Assembly: GCF_002531575.1 (NCBI RefSeq) | Contig: NZ_NWTI01000008.1 | Span: forward strand, 62,001-126,000 | Direction of reading: 5' to 3' | Length of the DNA: 64,000 nucleotides | Source of the DNA: Bradyrhizobium sp. Y36 | GTDB taxonomy: Bacteria > Pseudomonadota > Alphaproteobacteria > Rhizobiales > Xanthobacteraceae | Shown here: positions 59,069 to 64,000 of the stretch, piece after piece | Layout of the letters: the number at the start of each line of letters is the position of its first letter | Position numbering within the stretch: the stretch's first letter is position 1 | Made by a program: the position numbers and the translations under genes | The notes under the pieces: model-generated | What the model saw: only the letters and a program-made list of their open reading frames with translations | Database searches by the model: none | What the model was told of the DNA's origin: nothing

Positions 59069-59533
59069 TCATGCCTGACTTTCGCGCAGCGGAGCGCGGC
59101 TGAGATCGTTGCCGGCGGCAATCGCCTTGCGCAGCAGCCGCATCAACTCCTCGCCCTCTTTCGCGCTGAGGCCGCGGAGCATGATCCGCTGGGCGGACTC
59201 CACGGCCGGCGTGATCCTGCGCAGCGTGCGCCGACCCTCGTCGGTGATCTCGAGTTCACGGGCGCGGCGGTCGCGGCTGGAGGCGCGGCGCTCTGCGAGA
59301 CCCTTCTGCACGAGGCGATCGATCACACCGGTGATGGTGGTGCGGTCATAGGCGATCAAGCCTGCGAGCGTGACCTGGTCGAGTCCCGGATTGGCCTTGA
59401 TGGTCGCGAGCGCGGCGTATTGCACCGGCGTCAGGTCGAAGCCGGCATCTTCGACCTCGGCCAGAAACACGGCGACCGCGATCTGCTGGAAGCGGCGCGC
59501 CAGATGCCCGGGCATGTCGTTGGGGTCGCTCAC
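59069..59533 (-). CDS. MarR family regulator
   Basis: 154 residues from GTG 59533, with GGAG six bases upstream. Winged-helix pattern: LARRFQQIAVAVFLAEVEDA, LTPVQYAALATIKANPGLDQ, LAGLIAYDRTTITGVIDRLV and SRDRRARELEITDEGRR. MarR proteins often sense aromatic compounds and control the divergent catabolic gene. Here that is the MobA-like hydroxylase 102 bases away, with a palindromic operator between. Confidence 0.93.
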   Translation of the reverse strand: MSDPNDMPGHLARRFQQIAVAVFLAEVEDAGFDLTPVQYAALATIKANPGLDQVTLAGLIAYDRTTITGVIDRLVQKGLAERRASSRDRRARELEITDEGRRTLRRITPAVESAQRIMLRGLSAKEGEELMRLLRKAIAAGNDLSRAPLRESQA

Positions 59534-59565
59534 CGAATTCTCCTTCGCGGCAGAGAGGCGCGGAA

Positions 59566-59604
59566 TATTGACAAGTATACTGATAGTCAGCATACTGATC
59601 AATA
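59566..59604. promoter_or_regulatory. MarR operator between the regulator and the hydroxylase
   Basis: A 39-base imperfect palindrome beginning TATTGA and ending TCAATA. Inside are GTATACTGAT and GCATACTGAT in direct order and CTGA-TAG-TCAG inverted, all in an A/T-rich patch. It sits 33 bases before the regulator start and 30 bases before the hydroxylase ATG, well placed to repress both. Confidence 0.7.
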
Positions 59605-59634
59605 TCCAAGAAGACGTTAGCGGGAGAGGTGCTC

Positions 59635-61557
59635 ATGCAATTCCATCTCAATGGATTTCAGCCGGGCGATCCGGAGATCGCCGATCCTGCCGAGCGCGTT
59701 CAGGCGTCGGGTGCGCGAGGTGCCGTGCCGCGCGAGGTTGACGTCCTCATCGTCGGTTGCGGTCCTGCAGGCCTCACGCTGGCGGCGCAACTGGCGCAAT
59801 TTCCCGACATCAAGACCTGCATCGTCGAGCAGAAGCCGGACCGTCTGCTGGTCGGGCAGGCCGACGGCATCGCCTGCCGCACCATGGAGATGTTCCACGC
59901 TTACGGGTTCAGCGAACGGGTGCTGAAGGAAGCCTACTGGGTCAACGAGACGACGTTCTGGAAGCCGGACGAGCGGCGGCCGGAGACGATCATCCGCAGC
60001 GGCCGGGTGCAGGACGTCGAGGACGGCCTGTCGGAATTCCCGCATGTCATCCTCAACCAGGCGCGCATCCATGACGGCTTTCTCGACGTCATGCGCAAGT
60101 CGCCGGCCAAGCTCGAGCCCCATTACAGCCGCCGCCTGCTCGATCTCGAGGTCGATCCCGCCGCGGGGCCTGATGGGCACGCCGTGACCGTTCGCCTCGA
60201 GCGCGTCGATGCCGGCGGCGAGGGCAAGGTCGAGACGGTCAAGGCGCGCTATGTGGTTGGCTGCGACGGCGCCCGCAGCACGGTACGCAAATCGATCGGC
60301 CGTGAGCTGCACGGCGATTCCGCCAACCACGCCTGGGGCGTCATGGACGTGCTGGCCGTGACCGATTTTCCGGACATCCGCTTCAAGTCGTTGATCCAGT
60401 CGGCGAAGGACGGCAGCCTGCTGATCATTCCCCGGGAAGGCGGCTACATGGTTCGCATCTATGTCGAGCTCGCCAAGCTCGATGTCGGCGAGCGCGTCGC
60501 CAATCGCAACATCACGGCTGATGACGTGATTGCGAAAGCGCAGCGGATCCTGAAGCCGCATACGCTGGACGTGAAGGAGATCGCCTGGTGGTCGGTTTAC
60601 GAGATCGGCCAGCGCCTGACCGACAAGTTCGACGACGTGCCGGACGCGGAGATCGCAACGCGCCTGCCGCGGATCTTCATCGCCGGCGATGCCTGCCATA
60701 CCCACAGCCCGAAGGCGGGGCAGGGCATGAACGTCTCGATGCAGGACGCCTTCAACCTCGGCTGGAAGCTCGCCGCGGTGCTGCGGAAGCAGGTTGCACC
60801 GAGTCTGTTGCATTCCTACTCGGCGGAGCGCCAAGCGGTTGCCAAGGAGCTGATCGACTTCGACCGCGAATGGGCCGGAATTCTCGCCTCCGCCGCCAAG
60901 GCCGGCGGCGCCGATGCCGCCAGGACGCAGGACTATTTCGTCCGGCACGGCCGCTACACCGCGGGCATGGCGACGCATTATACGCCGTCGATCCTCACCG
61001 GAGCGGGCTCGCATCAGCACCTCGCAGAAGGCCTCGTCATCGGCAAGCGCTTCCATTCGGCGCCCGTGATCCGGCTTGCGGACGCAAAGCCGGTGCATCT
61101 CGGGCATGCGGCGCAGGCCGACGGACGTTTTCGGATCTACGCGTTTTGTCCTGGCGAGAATCCTGCAGCGCCAGACTCGGGCATTCGTCGCTTGTGCAAT
61201 TTTCTCGCCGAGTCCCGGGAATCGCCGATCCGCCGATACACGTCCAGAAACTCGGACATCGACAGCGTGATCGATCTGCGCGCGGTGTTTCAGCAGGATC
61301 ATCGTGAGCTTGCGCTCGAGGCCATGCCGCCCATGTTGCTCCCGAGCAAAGGCCGCTACGGCCTGTACGACTACGAGAAGATGTTCTGTCCGGATATCAA
61401 GAGCGGCCACGACGTCTTTACGATGCGCGGCATCGATCGGAGGGCGGGCTGCATGGTTGTGGTGCGGCCCGACCAATATGTCGCAAGCGTGCTGCCGCTC
61501 GATGACTTTGCCGGTCTTGCGTCCTACTTCGATGCATTCATGTTGCGGATCGAATGA
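59635..61557 (+). CDS. FAD-dependent aromatic monooxygenase, 3-hydroxybenzoate 4-monooxygenase (MobA)-like
   Basis: 640 residues from the ATG at 59635, with GGGAGAGG upstream; GTG 59629 is an alternative. PheA/TfdB family: the FAD motif VDVLIVGCGPAGLTLAAQL near the N-terminus, a mid VVGCDGARSTVRK, the second FAD motif FIAGDACHTHSPKAGQGMNV, and a C-terminal thioredoxin-like domain (GYDVFT-like region IKSGHDVFTMRGID, VVVRPDQYVASVLPLDD). The length is that of MobA of Comamonas, which makes protocatechuate from 3-hydroxybenzoate. Phenol hydroxylation is also possible. It is divergent from marR and no ring-cleavage genes follow. Confidence 0.88.
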   Translation: MQFHLNGFQPGDPEIADPAERVQASGARGAVPREVDVLIVGCGPAGLTLAAQLAQFPDIKTCIVEQKPDRLLVGQADGIACRTMEMFHAYGFSERVLKEAYWVNETTFWKPDERRPETIIRSGRVQDVEDGLSEFPHVILNQARIHDGFLDVMRKSPAKLEPHYSRRLLDLEVDPAAGPDGHAVTVRLERVDAGGEGKVETVKARYVVGCDGARSTVRKSIGRELHGDSANHAWGVMDVLAVTDFPDIRFKSLIQSAKDGSLLIIPREGGYMVRIYVELAKLDVGERVANRNITADDVIAKAQRILKPHTLDVKEIAWWSVYEIGQRLTDKFDDVPDAEIATRLPRIFIAGDACHTHSPKAGQGMNVSMQDAFNLGWKLAAVLRKQVAPSLLHSYSAERQAVAKELIDFDREWAGILASAAKAGGADAARTQDYFVRHGRYTAGMATHYTPSILTGAGSHQHLAEGLVIGKRFHSAPVIRLADAKPVHLGHAAQADGRFRIYAFCPGENPAAPDSGIRRLCNFLAESRESPIRRYTSRNSDIDSVIDLRAVFQQDHRELALEAMPPMLLPSKGRYGLYDYEKMFCPDIKSGHDVFTMRGIDRRAGCMVVVRPDQYVASVLPLDDFAGLASYFDAFMLRIE

Positions 61558-61712
61558 CGGTCCGGCAGAGCATCTGACGCGTTGCGCCGATGAACGGCGG
61601 ATGAATATTGAACTGCGCGCAGTGTGCGTTCAGTCTTTTGACGGATGAGACCCTTCTGTGCGGAACGCCCGTTCTGCTGGCGCGTTCCGATTCGAATGAG
61701 GAGGAACACATC

Positions 61713-62756
61713 ATGAAATTCAAGAGCGTTATGATTGCCGCCTTGCTGCTCGCTCCAACAGCGGCGATGGCCGCGCCGGGCATCGTCACCGTCTCGACCG
61801 GTCTGCGCGCCGGGCCGGGGCCGGGTTTTCCGCTCGTCGACCGGGTCCCCGAGGGCGCTCGCGTCAATATCCATGGCTGCCTGCGCGGCAATGCCTGGTG
61901 CGACGTCAGCTTCTCCGACGATCGCGGTTGGGTGTCGTCGCAATATCTCGAATATCTCTATCGCAATCACTACGTCTATCTGCCCGACTACGTCGACGAG
62001 ATCGACGTGCCGGTGGTTCCGTTCGTGCTGACATCGTACTGGTCGAGCTATTATGCGGGCCGGCCATGGTATCACCGCCACGCCTACTGGAATGGGTACT
62101 GGACCTCGCACCAGCGCGTCGCGACGCGGATGACGATCGACCCGCGTGCCGCCCGCATCGGTCGCGCGGCAACGCGCGATGCTGTGGTTGCTCTGGAACG
62201 AGAAGGCGTGCGGGGCAAAGGCGCCACCGCGATCTCCGGACGTAACGCTGCGAACTCACGGCCCGATGCGGCGATCGCGAAACGCGACGCAGCGATCGCC
62301 AAACGCGACGCAGCGATCGCGAAGGGCGACGCCGGGATCGCGGCGCGCGACGCTGCAAAACGCGATGCTGGCGTTGCGGTCGACCGGACCCGCGCCGGAC
62401 GGAGCGAGCGCATCGCGCATGAGCGGAGCAATGTGCAGATGCGCAATCCGCGCGATGCCCAGGCACGCATGATGCACGAACGGCAAGCGAGCCCCGCCGG
62501 GATGCATGCCCGGCCGATGGCGCGTGCGCATGAAGCGCCGCGTGTGTCCGCCGCGCCGGCCGCGCGGCCCGCGATGCCGCATGTCGCGCAGCCGAATGTG
62601 AGTCGGGGTTCGCCGATGAATGCTCACGCGCAGATGCCGGCGCCGCGTGCGGCAGCACCTGCAATGCCGCACCCCGGCGGCGGTGGCGCTCCTCACATCA
62701 ACGCGGCGCCGCGCGGCGGCGGTGCACCGGCCGGCGGCCCCGGGCAAAAGCACTGA
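61713..62756 (+). CDS. Exported SH3-like domain protein with low-complexity repeat tail
   Basis: 347 residues from ATG 61713, with GAGGAA upstream. Signal peptide MKFKSVMIAALLLAPTAAMA. A bacterial SH3 domain (about 24-85) is seen in VSTGLRAGPGPGFPLVDRVP, INIHGC-type HGCLRGNAWCDVSF and DRGWVSSQYLEYLY. A Tyr/Trp-rich stretch follows. Residues about 185-213 contain the heptad AAIAKRD three times plus a degenerate copy, coded by 21-base tandem repeats (62265-62348). The rest is Ala/Arg/His/Met/Pro-rich. SH3-like domains bind peptidoglycan. The tail may stick to DNA or wall. Confidence 0.85.
   Translation: MKFKSVMIAALLLAPTAAMAAPGIVTVSTGLRAGPGPGFPLVDRVPEGARVNIHGCLRGNAWCDVSFSDDRGWVSSQYLEYLYRNHYVYLPDYVDEIDVPVVPFVLTSYWSSYYAGRPWYHRHAYWNGYWTSHQRVATRMTIDPRAARIGRAATRDAVVALEREGVRGKGATAISGRNAANSRPDAAIAKRDAAIAKRDAAIAKGDAGIAARDAAKRDAGVAVDRTRAGRSERIAHERSNVQMRNPRDAQARMMHERQASPAGMHARPMARAHEAPRVSAAPAARPAMPHVAQPNVSRGSPMNAHAQMPAPRAAAPAMPHPGGGGAPHINAAPRGGGAPAGGPGQKH
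62265..62348 (+). repeat. 21-base tandem repeat inside the SH3-like gene
   Basis: Four units of 21 bases: GATGCGGCGATCGCGAAACG(C) at 62265, then 62286, 62307 and 62328, the last most diverged. Each codes D-A-A-I-A-K-R. The length is in frame, so copy number can vary without breaking the gene. Confidence 0.85.
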
Positions 62757-62782
62757 AGTCGTCAAGAGCTGTCGCATCGTTC

Positions 62783-62813
62783 GAAAAGCCCGGCCCCTCG
62801 TGCCGGGCTTTTC
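62783..62813 (+). terminator. Rho-independent terminator
   Basis: Perfect stem GAAAAGCCCGGC / GCCGGGCTTTTC with a seven-base loop and following TCTGTC, 26 bases after the SH3-like gene. Confidence 0.88.
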
Positions 62814-62934
62814 TCTGTCATGAACAGGTCGAGAAAATTTAAGTCAGTTCTTCGCGGGCAGATTTCATCGATCGTAACATGTCTACCCAAAGCTGTAAGC
62901 ATCCACTCGGGGCAGCGGGGCACGGGAGGATGAC

Positions 62935-63213
62935 ATGAGACAGAGCCAGGCGGAGACGCGCCGCCAGAACGTCGCGAAGCGTTCGATGACGAAGGAGGCC
63001 AAGCAGCTGGCCAGCCTGATTGCCGGATTGCGCGAATCCCTCGACGGGATCCTCAAGGAACGGACGAGTGCCAAGCTCACCGGCGCCGAGATGGGTCTGC
63101 TCGATGAGCGCCGTAACAACCTGCTGCTCACCATCGCAGCCCTCGACGACCGCCTCTCGGCGGTGCAGGGGCTGATTGATCTCGGTCGTCCCCACATCAT
63201 CCGCGTGCATTAG
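62935..63213 (+). CDS. Hypothetical coiled-coil protein (92 aa)
   Basis: MRQSQAETRRQNVAKRSMTK, then a long helix (LASLIAGLRESLDGILKERT) and a second (GLLDERRNNLLLTIAALDDR) ending in VQGLIDLGRPHI. Two antiparallel helices are likely. Soluble. No family recognised. GGGAGGATGAC precedes the start with the Shine-Dalgarno GGGAGG eight bases before the ATG. Confidence 0.65.
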   Translation: MRQSQAETRRQNVAKRSMTKEAKQLASLIAGLRESLDGILKERTSAKLTGAEMGLLDERRNNLLLTIAALDDRLSAVQGLIDLGRPHIIRVH

Positions 63214-63478
63214 CCGAGTCCGGACGTGGACGATCGGTCCCTCGCCGATGTGATGGTCCGGGTCCCCGGCGGCCGATCCAGCATGACATGAAAACGGTTC
63301 GGGCCGTCGCAGGCAGCAGGCCTGCGGCTGGTGGAATCGCGGTTCCGCGGGCGCGCCGATGCCGGCCGCGGGCGCCATGCTTTGCGGATGGCACCAAATT
63401 GCCACGCTCCCGGCGAATTGCCGCCAAAGCCCGCTGCCACGAGGAGGCCGGGTGCAGGGCGACGCAAGGGGATGCGAA

Positions 63479-63658
63479 TTGGCCTACAAGATGATCGCAG
63501 AACGCGACAATGCGAAGTACAGTTTCGCCCGCGAGAGCCGGCTGCTCATCGTGGCGAAGGCGAGGGTGTGGGCGAGCGAAGGGTGGCAGGTCGTGATCAC
63601 CGATCAGGACGGCAAGGCGTATGCGCCGCCCGAATTCGATCAACTGTCGGCCGCCTGA
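63479..63658 (+). CDS. Small conserved hypothetical protein (59 aa)
   Basis: Starts at TTG 63479, with AAGGGG seven bases upstream. The product is AYKMIAERDNAKYSFARESR, then LLIVAKARVWASEGWQVVIT and DQDGKAYAPPEFDQLSAA. A helix-strand-strand layout. I recall near-identical small proteins in Bradyrhizobium, without function. Cytoplasmic. Confidence 0.6.
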   Translation: MAYKMIAERDNAKYSFARESRLLIVAKARVWASEGWQVVITDQDGKAYAPPEFDQLSAA

Positions 63659-63686
63659 CCGCCGGACCGGGCGAAGGGAACGACGT

Positions 63687-64000
63687 TTGACATTGCTGTT
63701 TCGACCGGGGCGCGACCGGACCGTGCCCGTGATGGGTCTTGCGGCCGCCGCCATATTGACGGCGACGGTTGCCGCCGCTCAAAATCTCGACGCCGGCAAG
63801 CCGCCTGCGAAGCTCTTCGCTGACGGCTGCGCGACTTGCCATCGCAGTCCGCGGGGGCTCGCCAAAGGGCGCTTCAGCCTGGCACTGTCCTGGTTCCTGA
63901 AGGACCATTACGCGACCAGCTCCGACTCGGCCAAGGTTCTCGCCGCCTATCTGGAGGCGGCCGACGAGCCGCCACCGGGTGCCGCGGCCAAGCCCGCCAA
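63687..64000 (+). CDS. c-type cytochrome-like exported protein, C-terminus beyond window
   Basis: Starts at TTG 63687 with GAAGGGA seven bases upstream; an ATG at 63732 is in frame but has no ribosome site. A signal or anchor segment (VMGLAAAAILTATVAAA) is followed by LFADGCATCHRSPRGLAKG with one haem-binding CxxCH. Then FSLALSWFLKDHYATSSDSA and a Pro/Ala-rich tail that runs off the window. The distal Met ligand is not evident in the visible part. It may be a small electron carrier or a haem protein of other function. Confidence 0.75.
   Translation, partial: MTLLFRPGRDRTVPVMGLAAAAILTATVAAAQNLDAGKPPAKLFADGCATCHRSPRGLAKGRFSLALSWFLKDHYATSSDSAKVLAAYLEAADEPPPGAAAKPA

Noticed and set aside
59617..61476. 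619-codon minus-strand frame across the aromatic monooxygenase
   Set aside because: Antisense shadow of a gene with intact FAD motifs and a good ribosome site; no domain is readable in it.

Overview
The window looks like a stretch of Bradyrhizobium (or a close Nitrobacteraceae relative) chromosome. The DNA is GC-rich throughout. It carries a eukaryote-type glutamine synthetase II with a divergent gstI-like gene, CtrA-type sites (TTAA-N7-TTAAC), a perfect FNR/FixK-type box, many small exported proteins of the kind common in this genus, and several families of palindromic intergenic repeats. I see no tRNA, rRNA, CRISPR array, intact insertion sequence or prophage.

Layout. 1-5.4 kb: cell-envelope and small exported proteins (polysaccharide deacetylase cut by the window edge, glutathione peroxidase, a large L,D-transpeptidase, CreA). 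5.4-7.7 kb: a MocR-type regulator divergent from a PNPOx-fold flavoprotein. 7.8-9.1 kb: an M20 deacylase. 9.4-12.3 kb: the kynurenine operon (formamidase, tryptophan 2,3-dioxygenase, kynureninase), which turns tryptophan into anthranilate. 12.4-18.4 kb: housekeeping and hypothetical genes, a coupled toxin-antitoxin pair and the first of three GrlR-like genes. 18.5-20.4 kb: gstI and glnII with a sigma-54 promoter and a structured leader. 20.5-22.9 kb: two double-domain GrlR-like genes flanking a cytoplasmic ModA-like protein. 22.9-26.3 kb: a TPR-CHAT protease-like protein with atypical base composition. 26.9-32.5 kb: ABC-F, GDPD, metallo-hydrolase, PsiF, cupin and esterase. 32.7-33.3 kb: a decayed nitroreductase and a perfect FixK/FNR box. 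33.3-38.4 kb: two chemoreceptors, one soluble with a FIST sensor and one membrane-bound, with a flavin reductase between them. 38.5-41.7 kb: DUF1810, DUF2778, a DUF982-like protein and an orphan TRAP binding protein.

41.8-48.2 kb is a self-contained uptake and catabolic locus: ABC ATPase, permease and binding protein, a DHDPS-like aldolase, an epimerase/dehydrogenase, an acetyltransferase and a TetR regulator. Two matching operator-like palindromes sit at its promoters. 48.4-50.3 kb is minCDE behind a perfect CtrA box. 50.5-58.9 kb holds a hybrid PAS histidine kinase, an SDR, small exported proteins, a lipoprotein L,D-transpeptidase and a coupled membrane-protein operon. 59.1-61.6 kb is a MarR regulator divergent from a MobA-like aromatic hydroxylase with a large palindromic operator. 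61.7-64 kb holds an SH3-like exported protein with a tandem repeat, small hypotheticals and the start of a c-type cytochrome.

The observations most worth following are the gstI/glnII control region, the three-member GrlR-like family, the TPR-CHAT protein, the TetR/ABC/aldolase locus of unknown substrate, the CtrA box at minCDE and the FixK box before the FIST chemoreceptor. All functional statements come from reading sequence and family knowledge; no database search was run.
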